Source: JACCXE01 sp963718605
Lineage (GTDB): Bacteria; Actinomycetota; Acidimicrobiia; Acidimicrobiales; JACCXE01
DNA: 64,000 nt
Assembly (NCBI GenBank): GCA_963718605.1
Contig: OY970363.1
Coordinates: forward strand, 2,852,001 to 2,916,000
Direction: 5' to 3'
Part shown: positions 1-7,748 of the stretch, piece after piece
Layout of the letters: each line of letters opens with the position of its first letter
Position numbering within the stretch: position 1 is the first letter of the stretch
Translations under genes and position numbers: made by a program
The notes under the pieces: generated by a model
Databases searched by the model: none
The model's input: the letters and a program-made list of their open reading frames with translations, nothing else
What the model was told of the DNA's origin: nothing

Positions 1-1290
1 GACTGGGACCAGCTTGCGCGGCAACTCAAGCTGAGCGACAAGGAACTCGCCGACACCGGCCTCGGCTTCGTTAACCGGCGCGGCAAGCAGCAGGACGCGT
101 TTCGCGCGCGCATCATGTTCCCGATTTACGACACCGCCGGAAAGCCGGTCGCGTTTGGTGGGCGGGTGCTGCCCGGCTCCGACGACCCGGCGAAGTACAA
201 GAACTCGTCGGAGACGCCCATCTACTCCAAGCGCCGCGTGCTCTACGGGCTCAACTGGGCCAAGGACGACGCGGTGAAGAGCAACGAGGTAGTGGTGTGC
301 GAGGGATACACGGACGTCATCGCCTTCTACCTCGCCGGCGCACCCCGCGCCGTGGCGACGTGCGGCACCGCGGTCACCGAAGAGCACTTGCGCGTGCTGC
401 GCACATTCGCCCCGCGCATCGTGTTGGCCTACGACGCCGATGCGGCCGGCCAAGCCGCGGCCGATCGGTTCTACACGTGGGAGCGCGACCTCGACCTGTC
501 CCTCGCCGTGCTTGCGCTGCCGAAGGGCGCCGACCCCGCCGACTTAGCCCGCCGCAACCCAGAGGCCCTGAAAGCTGCGCTGGCGGGTGCCAAGTCGTTC
601 CTCGACTTCCGGGTGCAGCGCACGATCGAGGCGGGCAACCTGCGCACGCCCGAAGGGCGGGCCAAGACCGCCGAGGCGGCGTTGGCGATGGTGGCCGAAC
701 ATCCGAACGCGCTTGTGCGCGAGCAGTACATCGGCACGATCGCGGCGGCGGTGGATATCTCCGCTGATCAACTCACGCGCAGCCTGCAGCAGCGCGGCAA
801 CCGCGTCACGGTCGCGCCCGTCGCGCCACGCCGGCCACCGCGCCGCGTCACCGGTCCCGAAACCGAAGCGCTAAAGGTCGCGATCCACACGCCCGAGGCG
901 GTCGCCGGCAAGTTGCACGAAGTGCTGTTCACCGATCCGGCGCACCGCGACGCGTTTCTCGCGCTGGCTTCGGGCGAGCCGTTGATCGACGCAATCGCGG
1001 GTGCGCCGCCCGACGCGGCCGAGTTGTTGCAACGGCTCGCGGTCGAGGACACCGATGCTGAACCGGGCGACGTTTTGGCTGGTCTGGCCCGAGTCGCGGC
1101 GGGTTCTGCCGTCGACCGGCTCAACAAGCGGGCGCAGGAAGGTGGCGACCTTGCCTCGGTGGCGCCGCTGATGAAATGGCTCAAGGAAACGCGCGAACAA
1201 CTCGACACGGACGAGCTCCGTTCCGAAGCCACTGAGGCCTTGGTAGCGTGGTTAGCGCAGGAAGCGGACAAAGGGGAGGGAACAACATGA
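1..1290 (+). CDS. dnaG: DNA primase DnaG, C-terminal part (cut by window start)
   Basis: The reading frame is open from base 1, so the N-terminal CHC2 zinc finger lies outside the window. DnaG makes RNA primers for replication and is recruited by the DnaB helicase. Visible here are the end of the polymerase core (FPIYDTAGKPVAFGGR, near base 118) and the Toprim metal-binding motifs CEGYTDVIAFY (bases ~298-330) and LAYDADAAGQ (~424-453). The rest is the helical C-terminal helicase-binding region, which is weakly conserved. The stop codon overlaps the ATG of rpoD (ATGA, 1287-1290), so the two genes are probably translationally coupled. Confidence 0.96.
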   Translation, partial: DWDQLARQLKLSDKELADTGLGFVNRRGKQQDAFRARIMFPIYDTAGKPVAFGGRVLPGSDDPAKYKNSSETPIYSKRRVLYGLNWAKDDAVKSNEVVVCEGYTDVIAFYLAGAPRAVATCGTAVTEEHLRVLRTFAPRIVLAYDADAAGQAAADRFYTWERDLDLSLAVLALPKGADPADLARRNPEALKAALAGAKSFLDFRVQRTIEAGNLRTPEGRAKTAEAALAMVAEHPNALVREQYIGTIAAAVDISADQLTRSLQQRGNRVTVAPVAPRRPPRRVTGPETEALKVAIHTPEAVAGKLHEVLFTDPAHRDAFLALASGEPLIDAIAGAPPDAAELLQRLAVEDTDAEPGDVLAGLARVAAGSAVDRLNKRAQEGGDLASVAPLMKWLKETREQLDTDELRSEATEALVAWLAQEADKGEGTT

Positions 1291-2607
1291 GCGATGCGCA
1301 ACCGATCAGCTCGTTCCCAGCCGACCTGCCTGCTGCCGAAGTTGAAGAGCTACTAACGGTTGCGCGTATCAAGGGCGTGTTGTCGTCTGACGACCTCGTC
1401 GCGGCGCTCAAGGATGTCGAACTCACGCCCGAGTTGATCAACGACGTCGTCGACTGGGTCGACGCGCGAAGGCATCACGTACGAAGACATCGATGTACAA
1501 GACCGGGCCGCCGCGCAGGACGTGCTCGTCGAAGATCTCTTGCACACACCGCCCGAAGGTGTCGCGGTTGTCACGCCGTTGCGGGCCGTGCCCGAGGTCA
1601 AGCCGGCCAAGAAAGCGCGCGCACCGCGAGCGGCGCGTAACGACGCCGTTCCGTATGACGACGGTCGCGGCGGCGCCGGGGACCCGGTTCGCATGTACCT
1701 CAAGGAGATCGGCAAATTCCCGCTGATCACCGGCGAGGAAGAAGTTCGCCTCGCGCAGCGCATCGAAGCGGGCATCGCCGCGCAGGTAGAGATCGCCGCG
1801 CTCGAAGAAGCGCAGGGCGCGCCGCTGCCCGCCGACATTGGCCGTCCGCTCGCGCGCACGGTGGCCGACGGACTGGTGGCCAAGGGCCAACTCACCAACG
1901 CGAACCTGCGTCTCGTCGTCTCGATTGCCAAGCGCTACCGCAAGGGCGCGATGCACTTCTTGGATCTCATTCAGGAAGGCAACATCGGCCTCATGCGCGC
2001 CGTCGACAAGTTCGACTGGACCAAGGGCTTCAAGTTCTCCACGTACGCCACGTGGTGGATCCGCCAGTCGATCACCCGCGCCATCGCCGACCAGGGCCGC
2101 ACCATCCGCATTCCGGTCCACATGGTCGAGACGATCAACAAGGTGCTGCGCGTCCAGCGGCAAATGCTGCAAGAGCTCGGCCGCGAACCCACGATCGAAG
2201 AGTTGTCGTTGAAGCTGGAAGACATGTCGCCCGAAAAGGTGCGCGACATCCTCAAGATCAACCAGGACACGGTGTCGCTCGAGCAGCCGGTCGGCGATGA
2301 GGACGACTTCTCATTGAGCGACACGATCTCCGACGACAGCGCCGAGGTTCCCGCCGACTACGCGACGCGCATGATGCTCACCGCGGCGGTGGCCGAAGCG
2401 CTCGACCAGCTTTCCGACCGCGAGCGCGACATCATCCGCCTCCGGTTCGGCCTCGACGGCGGCGAGATGCGCACCCTCGAAGAAGTCGGCAGAGAGTTCG
2501 GCGTTACCCGCGAACGCGTGCGTCAGATCGAGTCGAAGACCCTCGCCAAGCTGCGCCACCCGATCCGCAGCCAAGGCCTACGCGGCTTCCTCGAAGAGAC
2601 CGACTAG
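1287..2607 (+). CDS. rpoD: Primary RNA polymerase sigma factor RpoD (sigma-70), frameshifted near 1464
   Basis: The start ATG overlaps the dnaG stop. Frame 1287-1463 encodes a sigma region 1.1 (LPAAEVEELLTVARIKGVL...ELINDVVDWVD). The sequence then continues one base later as REGITYEDIDV and runs to 2607. One extra base near 1464 explains this; an internal GTG at 1522 could also start a shorter protein. Downstream are region 1.2 (DPVRMYLKEIGKFPLI), region 2 (LRLVVSIAKRYRKGAM; KFSTYATWWIRQSITRAI), region 3, and region 4 with the -35 binding helix (GVTRERVRQIESKTLAKLR). Loss of a primary sigma factor would be lethal, so a sequence error is the likeliest reason for the shift. The dnaG-rpoD order is common. 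Confidence 0.95.
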
Positions 2608-2617
2608 CTGCAACACC

Positions 2618-2637
2618 CCCTCCGTACCGTCGGAGGG
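2618..2637 (+). promoter_or_regulatory. Hairpin covering the ribosome-binding site of the next gene
   Basis: A perfect 7-bp stem (2618-2624 with 2631-2637, six-base loop) ends one base before the ATG at 2638. Its 3' arm contains the only Shine-Dalgarno-like GGAGG. There is no T-run after it, so it is unlikely to be an intrinsic terminator for rpoD. It could hide the ribosome-binding site; that is inference from the sequence alone. Confidence 0.4.
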
Positions 2638-3325
2638 ATGGGCTACCGAGGCAAAGTTGCGGAGCGAGAAAAAGCGCGTGAGATGCGCGCGTCGGGGATG
2701 ACGCTGCTGGGACATCGCCGCGGAACTTGGGGTGTCGAAGGCATCTGTGTCGACATGGGTGCGGGAGGTGCCTTTCACCGCGTCCAAACGCCGTTACGGG
2801 CCCCGCTTGCGGCCGAACAAGTTGATGGAGCGCAAAGCCGCCGAGATTTCGGAGATGCTCGAACAGGGCCGCCGGCGGATCGGATCATTGAGCGAACGCG
2901 AGTTCCTGGTCGCCGGCGCGGCGCTGTATGCCGGCGAGGGCGCGAAGACCGACGGCTCCATCACCTTTCCGAACAGCGACCCTCGAATGATCGTGTTCTT
3001 TCTCGCCTGGTTGCGGCATTTCTTCGCCATAGATGAAACGAGGCTGAGGGTTCGCCTCTACCTGCACGTCGGGCTCGATCTGGCCGCCGCGTCGAACTAT
3101 TGGGCCGAGCTGACCGGAATTCCGCTCAGCCAGCACACCAAGCCGTACCGTGCCGAGGCCGACCGTTCGATCCGTACGGCCAAGCATGAGTTTGGTTGTC
3201 CCCGTATCGACTACCGATGTCGGCGGACCCACCGCGAGATCATGGGATTGGTGCACGCCTTGCTATCCTGCGATGCCTTTTCCGGGGTAGCTCAATTGGC
3301 AGAGCGGTTGACTGTTAATCAATAG
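2638..3325 (+). CDS. HTH protein with a possible degenerate LAGLIDADG-like domain; frameshifted near 2710 and reading into tRNA-Asn
   Basis: Removing one G from the GGG run at 2709-2711 joins two frames into one protein: MGYRGKVAEREKAREMRASG, then an HTH (LLDIAAELGVSKASVSTWVR). A larger domain follows with the patch GAALYAGEGAKTDGSI, later LRVRLYLHVGLDLAAAS and a C-terminal HREIMGLVHALL. I recall similar uncharacterised proteins in other actinobacteria; the GEG/K patch resembles a degenerate LAGLIDADG motif, but this is my reading and no catalytic pair is certain. There is no stop after the conserved part. The frame runs into the tRNA-Asn gene and ends at a TAG formed inside it (3323-3325), giving the tail GVAQLAERLTVNQ, which is translated tRNA. 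Function unknown. Confidence 0.7.
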
Positions 3326-3353
3326 GTTCTGGGTTCGAGTCCCAGCCCCGGAG
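3281..3353 (+). tRNA. tRNA-Asn (anticodon GTT)
   Basis: A 73-nt cloverleaf: acceptor 3281-3287 pairs with 3346-3352, D-arm at 3290-3305, anticodon stem 3307-3311/3319-3323 (with one G-U pair), loop CTGTTAA with anticodon GTT at 3314-3316, T-arm with TTCGAGT at 3334-3340. CCA is not encoded. It overlaps the 3' end of the upstream HTH reading frame and is followed 16 nt later by a second tRNA. Confidence 0.97.
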
Positions 3354-3369
3354 CTTCAAAACCCCCAAC

Positions 3370-3443
3370 GGGGCGGTAGCTCAGTTGGTTAGAGCAGAGG
3401 ACTCATAATCCTTGGGTCGCAGGTTCGAGCCCTGCCCGCCCCA
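3370..3443 (+). tRNA. tRNA with CAT anticodon, probably elongator tRNA-Met
   Basis: A 74-nt cloverleaf: acceptor GGGGCGG (3370-3376) pairs with CCGCCCC (3436-3442); anticodon loop CTCATAA at 3402-3408 with CAT at 3404-3406; T-loop TTCGAGC. The first base pair rules out the usual mismatched initiator acceptor. A CAT anticodon can also belong to tRNA-Ile2 (modified to lysidine by TilS); the body looks more like elongator Met, but this is not certain. No encoded CCA. Confidence 0.93.
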
Positions 3444-3460
3444 CTACCATTGGCTGTCCA

Positions 3461-4432
3461 ATGGGCTGGTGTCATGAGTTCGGACCACAAATCGCGGAGA
3501 CGTGTGACCACCCCATGGTTGCGGGTGCCACGAGCTGCTCGTGTGCGATTTGCGGCACCGTTTGCACCGGCCGGTTCACCGGTTGCAACGCCGTGTGGGC
3601 TCGTGGCCCGAAGGAAGTGGCCGTCGACGCGCCGCATTTCGCGGCAGCGACACAGAAGGCGAGGCTTGAGGTGACTCCTCCAGAAAACGGCGACCGTTGG
3701 CGGCTTCCGCTCGAGCCGATGCGCGGCGGATTCGGCACTTCGGCACCGGCACCGGCCCCGGCAGCGGCGCCGAAACCCGAGCCCCAGCCTGAGCCGGCCC
3801 CGGTGGCCGTTGCCGCCACCCCCGTCGCGGCGGAGGTCGCCACCACAAACGGCCACGGGGCGGATGGTCCACTCGAGTTCGAGGCGCCCGACGTCACCGC
3901 CCGCTACGTCGTCGCCCAGCTCACGGAACTGAACGAGCATTTGGCGGCCCTCACGGCCATTGCCACCGAGAAAAGCGACACAACACTCGAGAAGGTGCAC
4001 CACGAGCTGCGTCGCATCACGTCGATGCGCGAGGTCGATCTGACCGAGCAGGCGGCGGGCATTTTTTCAGCGGTGCAGGCGGGCGCCGCAGCCCTCGACG
4101 ATTTCGCGACGGTGGTGAACAACGTCACCATGGACTTGCGCACGATCCTGCAGGAATCGTTGGCGGCAATCGGGGGCACCAACGGTTTGGCGGCCTGGGT
4201 GGCCGAGGGTGCCGCCGAAGTCGCGGATGTCCGCCAAGAGATCCGGAACGCCTTCGCTCGGATCGAGCGCGACGTGTCCGTGCTTCGTTCTCAGCAGCCG
4301 ACGGAGTCCGTGAAGGTGGCCCTCGGTGACGATCAGCTCACGTTCATCGTGGAAGCGGTCACCGAATCGGTTGTGAGCGCGCTGACGGCGGAGCAGTTGC
4401 GCAGCGCGTCCAGCAGTTCCCGCCGCCGCTAA
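3461..4432 (+). CDS. Hypothetical protein, Cys-rich N-terminus and helical C-terminus
   Basis: Function not recognised. With the ATG at 3461 the protein is 323 aa. Residues ~15-45 hold a cluster CSCAICGTVC...GC that could bind zinc. An Ala/Pro/Glu-rich linker follows (~95-125), then a long, mostly helical segment (~145-310) with heptad-like character and a basic tail SSSRRR. A second plausible start is GTG 3671, preceded by a purine-rich GAGG-like stretch; it would remove the Cys cluster. The gene begins 17 nt after the tRNA and overlaps its convergent neighbour by 4 nt at the stop. A coiled-coil structural role is possible but unproven. Confidence 0.6.
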   Translation: MGWCHEFGPQIAETCDHPMVAGATSCSCAICGTVCTGRFTGCNAVWARGPKEVAVDAPHFAAATQKARLEVTPPENGDRWRLPLEPMRGGFGTSAPAPAPAAAPKPEPQPEPAPVAVAATPVAAEVATTNGHGADGPLEFEAPDVTARYVVAQLTELNEHLAALTAIATEKSDTTLEKVHHELRRITSMREVDLTEQAAGIFSAVQAGAAALDDFATVVNNVTMDLRTILQESLAAIGGTNGLAAWVAEGAAEVADVRQEIRNAFARIERDVSVLRSQQPTESVKVALGDDQLTFIVEAVTESVVSALTAEQLRSASSSSRRR

Positions 4433-5028
4433 CCGTCCAGCCAGACCGGCGCGTTGTCGAGCAGGTGATTGCTCACCGCGAGGCAGCGGTCCAGTACGCC
4501 ACACAGCAACTCTTCGCCACCGAAGATCTTCGAAAGCGAAATGTGCTGCTTGGCCACAACCGTGAGCCGTCGTTCGGCTGCGTCGGTGGCGGATGGGATC
4601 GAGTCGATCGCCGACACCTCGACCGGCAACTCGATGCCGCCCACGCCGGCCAGGTCGATCGCGAGGCGCAACAGGTCGGGCCCGTGCGGCAACGGCGGCA
4701 GCGACCACGTGAAGGTCAGCGCGAAGAAAAACTCGTCGGGTGGCTCGGCGTCCTCGTCGGCGTCGTCGAGGGCCATTACCGCGTCTTCGAAGGCCAGCAT
4801 CACGCGGGGGTCGAGTTCGAGCGCCAGATGGAGATCGAGCGGGCCGCCACAGCCCGCCTCGGGGTGTAACTCGACCTCCCACGCCTGCCGCAACGAGTAC
4901 GTCTCGACGAAGTGCCGCTCGTCGTGCACGTGAAACCCGTGATCGACCGCGTGGTCCTTCAGTTCGGCCACGAAACCCGGTACGTCGATAACTGCCACGC
5001 CGCAGATCGTACGCGGCGCGTTTAACAA
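4429..5028 (-). CDS. Conserved hypothetical protein
   Basis: A 199-aa acidic protein with no signal peptide or membrane segment. Recognisable stretches include HFVETYSLRQAWEVELHPEAGCGGPLD (split: HFVETYSLRQAWEVEL, HPEAGCGGPLD) and a Cys near the C-terminus (ELLCGVLDRC). I do not recognise a catalytic motif. The start is uncertain: ATG at 5028 or a downstream GTG (VAVIDVPGF). It is divergent from the inositol-phosphatase-like gene (start 5051), so both may share the short 22-bp gap as a promoter region. Confidence 0.6.
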   Translation of the reverse strand: MLNAPRTICGVAVIDVPGFVAELKDHAVDHGFHVHDERHFVETYSLRQAWEVELHPEAGCGGPLDLHLALELDPRVMLAFEDAVMALDDADEDAEPPDEFFFALTFTWSLPPLPHGPDLLRLAIDLAGVGGIELPVEVSAIDSIPSATDAAERRLTVVAKQHISLSKIFGGEELLCGVLDRCLAVSNHLLDNAPVWLDG

Positions 5029-5050
5029 CTCTCGTAGCGTCAGGCGCGAA

Positions 5051-5796
5051 ATGACCGACGACGACCTCCTTTCCCTTCTGCACGAAGCCGCCGACTGCCG
5101 TCTACGCCGCGGTGGGTGAACTGGAGGACTGGGGCCTCGCCGGCACCCGCGCCGGGCAGTACAAGTGCGATCTCGCGGCCGACGCGGCCGTGCTCGCCGT
5201 GCTCGGTAAGGCGCCAGTCGGGATCCTCAGCGAAGAGAGCGGCGTCGACCACACCGACCGCGACGTCATCGTCGTCGTCGACCCGATCGACGGCTCGACC
5301 AACGCGGCCGCAGGGTTGCCGTGGTTTGCCACGTCCCTGTGCGCAGTCGACCGGGACGGGCCGCGTGGCTCGCTCGTGGTCAACCAGGCGGTCGGCACCC
5401 GTTACGCGGCCATACGGGGCGGGGGAGCGACACGTCGACGGCCGGCCGATTCCGTCCCCCACGAAAACCGATCTCGCCGACTCATTCGTCGCGCTGTCGG
5501 GACTACCCGATCACCACCTCGGCTGGCGGCAGTACCGGGCCCTCGGCGCCTCGGCGCTCGACATCTGCGCCGTGGCCAGCGGCACCCTGGACGCGTTCAT
5601 CGACTGCACCAAAAAACCCGCTCACGGGCCGTGGGACTACCTCGGCGCGATGCTGGTTTGCACCGAGGTCGGAGCCGTCCTGGCCGACCGCTACGGCGAG
5701 GACCTCGTGGTGCTCGACCACACGGCGCGGCGGTCGCCGATTGCCGCCGCCACACCCGAGTTGCTCGAGAAATGCATAAAAAGTCTGAATAATTGA
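5051..5796 (+). CDS. Inositol monophosphatase family protein, two frameshifts
   Basis: Three frames join into one SuhB/IMPase-like protein: MTDDDLLSLLHEAAD (5051-5095), then from 5097 AVYAAVGELEDW, then after the GGGGG run at 5421-5425 the frame ERHVDGRPIPSP to 5796. Each junction needs one extra base. Metal-binding motifs are present: EESG (after GILS), DPIDGSTNAAAGLPW and WDYLGAMLVCTEVGA. The family hydrolyses phosphate from inositol phosphate, or related substrates such as histidinol phosphate and PAP; the true substrate cannot be told. In actinobacteria myo-inositol feeds mycothiol and phosphatidylinositol mannosides. The homopolymer location of the second shift favours sequence error. 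Confidence 0.85.
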
Positions 5797-5892
5797 TTGA
5801 CGCGGCCCTACGCCACGTGGTTGAGTCGCAGGACCCCGCTTTCTGGGGTTCGCCGCGCTCGCCTAAATCCAACCATCACGAGGAAGTCATCA

Positions 5893-6066
5893 ATGTTGCT
5901 TACGACGCTCTGCGCTAACGCACCGGCAATTCATGCCGATGCCGCCGCGCGCCCGTGCGTCCAGGCACACGTGACCTTCACGTTTGTCATGCCGTCCACG
6001 GGCTCCCTCTACAAGGGAAATCTCAAGGATGGTGCCGGCCTCAGAGGAGTCCGAAGTTCTGGTTAA
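5893..6066 (+). CDS. Possible leader peptide / small upstream ORF (57 aa)
   Basis: ATG 5893 is preceded by GAGGAA at 5880-5885 with 7-nt spacing, one of the better ribosome-binding sites in the window. The peptide starts MLLTTLCANAPAIHADAAA and ends GLRGVRSSG at TAA 6064-6066. No known domain is recognised. Its position, between a -35-like site and an intrinsic terminator in front of a whiB7-like gene, matches the upstream ORFs that sense ribosome stalling in mycobacterial whiB7 leaders. It could instead be a small independent gene with its own terminator. Confidence 0.5.
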   Translation: MLLTTLCANAPAIHADAAARPCVQAHVTFTFVMPSTGSLYKGNLKDGAGLRGVRSSG

Positions 6067-6094
6067 ACCAACCACAACTTCGTTAGGACCCTCA

Positions 6095-6130
6095 GAGGCC
6101 ACCGGGAAATCCCGGTGGTCTCTTTGTTTT
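6095..6130 (+). terminator. Intrinsic terminator / attenuator upstream of the whiB7-like gene
   Basis: A 12-bp stem (6095-6106 with 6111-6122, one G-U pair, loop AAAT) is followed at once by TTTGTTTT (6123-6130). It lies 39 nt before the whiB7-like start codon. Upstream GGCCTC at 6037-6042 is the exact complement of the first six bases of the stem, so an alternative antiterminator pairing exists. The nonamer CCTCAGAGG occurs twice, at 6039-6047 and 6090-6098. Confidence 0.85.
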
Positions 6131-6169
6131 CCAGACCGCAATTCAAAATCAGCATGGGGGAGTACAACG

Positions 6170-6487
6170 ATGTACGCAGAAACAAACGAAAACTGGATCA
6201 CAACCGACGACCGTGAGACCGGCCTCGTGCCGTCCGTGGCGAAGTGCCAGGACGGCTCGGCAACGATGGTTGGACTGTTCTTCTCCGAGCAGCTCGACGA
6301 CATCGCCAGCGCCAAGGCGATCTGCAACACCTGTGCGCTTCAGGAAGCGTGCCTCGACGGGGCACTTGCTCGCCGGGAGCCATGGGGTGTGTGGGGCGGC
6401 CAGCTGTTCTTCAACGGCAAGGTCCTCGCCTTCAAACGGAAACGAGGTCGTCCTCGCAAGGACGAGGAGATCCCGCTTACCGCATAA
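6170..6487 (+). CDS. whiB7: WhiB7-like iron-sulfur transcription factor with AT-hook
   Basis: A 105-aa protein with the four WhiB cysteines C26, C52, C55 and C61 that bind a 4Fe-4S cluster, the G-V/I-W-G-G turn (GVWGG, 73-77) and a C-terminal AT-hook RGRPRK (92-97). The AT-hook is the mark of WhiB7, which binds the primary sigma factor and AT-rich DNA upstream of -35 and turns on intrinsic antibiotic-resistance genes in mycobacteria and Streptomyces. The start has a GGGGGAG ribosome-binding site at 6156-6162. The leader carries a uORF and terminator. Its sigma partner here would be RpoD. The regulon in this organism is unknown. Confidence 0.88.
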   Translation: MYAETNENWITTDDRETGLVPSVAKCQDGSATMVGLFFSEQLDDIASAKAICNTCALQEACLDGALARREPWGVWGGQLFFNGKVLAFKRKRGRPRKDEEIPLTA

Positions 6488-6576
6488 AAGCGTGGTGCGG
6501 TCCACGATTGCCCGCACCGAGCGAAAGGAAAGCGCTTTCGCTCGGACTCGGGCATACGTGGATCGCGCCACGCTTT
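6487..6576. terminator. 90-nt compound hairpin between convergent whiB7-like and sigma genes
   Basis: Four nested inverted segments form one long imperfect hairpin: 6487-6495/6568-6576, 6501-6506/6557-6562, 6510-6514/6549-6553 and 6517-6527/6535-6545, with a 7-nt loop. It fills nearly all the space between the two stop codons. The 5'-most arm reads as TTTT on the minus strand after the stem, so it suits termination of the sigma gene; on the plus strand a weaker TTTG follows. A bidirectional terminator is the simplest view; a structured RNA is another. Confidence 0.7.
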
Positions 6577-6587
6577 GCGTTGCTTGG

Positions 6588-7550
6588 TCAGCCGGCTTTG
6601 CGGGCTCTGGCGTCGGCCAGGGCCTGCAGTTGGCGCAAATTGGAAGGAGTCGCCGGATGACGCAGTTTCGTCATCGCCTTCGCCTCGATCTGACGGATCC
6701 GTTCACGGGTGACCTTGAACCGATCGCCGAGTTCTTCGAGCGTCTTGGGTTCATCGCCATCAAGCCCGAACCGGAGCATGAGAACGTCGCGCTCGCGCTC
6801 GTGAAGCGTGGCGAGAGCGATGTGCAGGTGCACCCGGTCGTCGTCGAGCTCCGTTTCGACGAAGCCGCGCTCTGAATCGGGGTCGGCCACCGTGTCGAGC
6901 AACTCGCGGTCCTCGTCCTGGGCCAGCGAGAGCGACAGCGGGTCGGGCGTAATCCGTTCGGCCGCGGCCACTTGCAGTTCCGTCATGCCGGTTGCCTCGG
7001 CGAGCTGCGCGCGGCTGGGTTCCTTGCCGCTGCCCTCACGCAGCGCGTTGCGCGCCCGTTCGACTGCGGCGGCGGCGTCGCCCACGCGAGTCGGCACACG
7101 AATCGTGCGGCCCTTCTCGGCGATGGCGCGACCGATGGCCTGGCGGATCCACCACGTCGCGTAGGTGGAGAACTTGTAACCCCGCTCGTGGTCGAACTTC
7201 TCCACGGCGCGGATGAGGCCGAGGTTGCCCTCTTGCACGAGATCGAGCAGCGGCATGCCGGCGCGCTGGTAGCGCTTGGCGATGTTCACCACGAGACGCA
7301 GGTTCGACACGATGAACATTTGCTTGGCGTCGTCGCCGGCGCGCTTCGCGTTGCGGAGCCGACGCTTCTCTGCCGCAGACATGCTGGCGACGTCGCTCGG
7401 ATGTTCGAGGGCGGCGGCGGCGAGCTGGCCGGCTGCGATGAGCGTGGCGAGGCGTACCTCGTCGTCCGCCGTCAGCAGTTCGTGCACGGCGATCTCGCGT
7501 AGGTATCGACCAATCAGGTCGTCCGCCGCATCACCGTCCCCTCGTGCCAA
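6588..7550 (-). CDS. Group 2 (SigB/HrdB-like) sigma-70 factor
   Basis: A 320-aa sigma factor lacking region 1.1. Order of regions: 1.2 (DDLIGRYLREIAVHELLT, ~10-27), 2 (SNLRLVVNIAKRYQRAG; YKFSTYATWWIRQAIGRAI), 3, and 4 with VTRERIRQIEAKAMTKLR near the C-terminus. It directs RNA polymerase to promoters like those of RpoD and in other actinobacteria such proteins act in stress or stationary phase. Translation seems to start at TTG 7550 with GGGGAG upstream. The gene converges on the WhiB7-like gene, whose family binds sigma region 4. No anti-sigma gene is next to it. Confidence 0.93.
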   Translation of the reverse strand: MARGDGDAADDLIGRYLREIAVHELLTADDEVRLATLIAAGQLAAAALEHPSDVASMSAAEKRRLRNAKRAGDDAKQMFIVSNLRLVVNIAKRYQRAGMPLLDLVQEGNLGLIRAVEKFDHERGYKFSTYATWWIRQAIGRAIAEKGRTIRVPTRVGDAAAAVERARNALREGSGKEPSRAQLAEATGMTELQVAAAERITPDPLSLSLAQDEDRELLDTVADPDSERGFVETELDDDRVHLHIALATLHERERDVLMLRFGLDGDEPKTLEELGDRFKVTRERIRQIEAKAMTKLRHPATPSNLRQLQALADARARKAG

Positions 7551-7651
7551 CGCGTTTCTCCCCGGTCAGGCCTGCCTGTGGATGACCACGGTACCGGTGG
7601 GTTCTTCCGGAAACGGGGATACGCGGCAGTGTCGGTACGCTGTCTCGCTTC

Positions 7652-7725
7652 GGGCGCATAGCTCAGTTGGCTAGAGCGCTGCCCTTACAAGGCAGATGTC
7701 GGGGGTTCGAGTCCCTCTGCGCCCA
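7652..7725 (+). tRNA. tRNA-Val (anticodon TAC)
   Basis: A 74-nt cloverleaf: acceptor GGGCGCA (7652-7658) with TGCGCCC (7718-7724), D-arm 7661-7677, anticodon stem 7679-7683/7691-7695, loop CTTACAA with TAC at 7686-7688, T-loop TTCGAGT. No encoded CCA. Confidence 0.97.
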
Positions 7726-7748
7726 CTCCGTTGACCCTTCGGGTGCTT

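Larger units (their letters stand above)
5771..6169 (+). promoter_or_regulatory. Long leader of the whiB7-like gene: AT-rich box, -35-like site, uORF and attenuator
   Basis: An AT-rich stretch (about 5771-5796, the end of the upstream gene) lies directly before a TTGACG at 5797-5802. This matches the arrangement known for WhiB7-activated promoters, where an AT-rich site sits just upstream of -35. I see no convincing -10. The following leader of more than 300 nt holds a 57-codon ORF with a good Shine-Dalgarno site (5893-6066) and a strong terminator (6095-6130) before the whiB7-like ATG at 6170. Bases 6037-6042 can pair with 6095-6100, which would break the terminator stem. This is the logic of ribosome-controlled attenuation. 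Confidence 0.6.

Noticed and set aside
1440..1530. Programmed frameshift in rpoD
   Set aside because: No slippery heptamer or downstream pseudoknot is evident, and similar single-base shifts occur in unrelated nearby genes, so sequence error is more likely.
3281..3443. tRNA genes as integration site of a mobile element
   Set aside because: No integrase, no direct repeat of a tRNA 3' end and no prophage genes were seen nearby.
4067..5083. A 338-codon frame covering two other genes on the minus strand
   Set aside because: Arg-rich, spans the ends of two convergent genes and has no motif.
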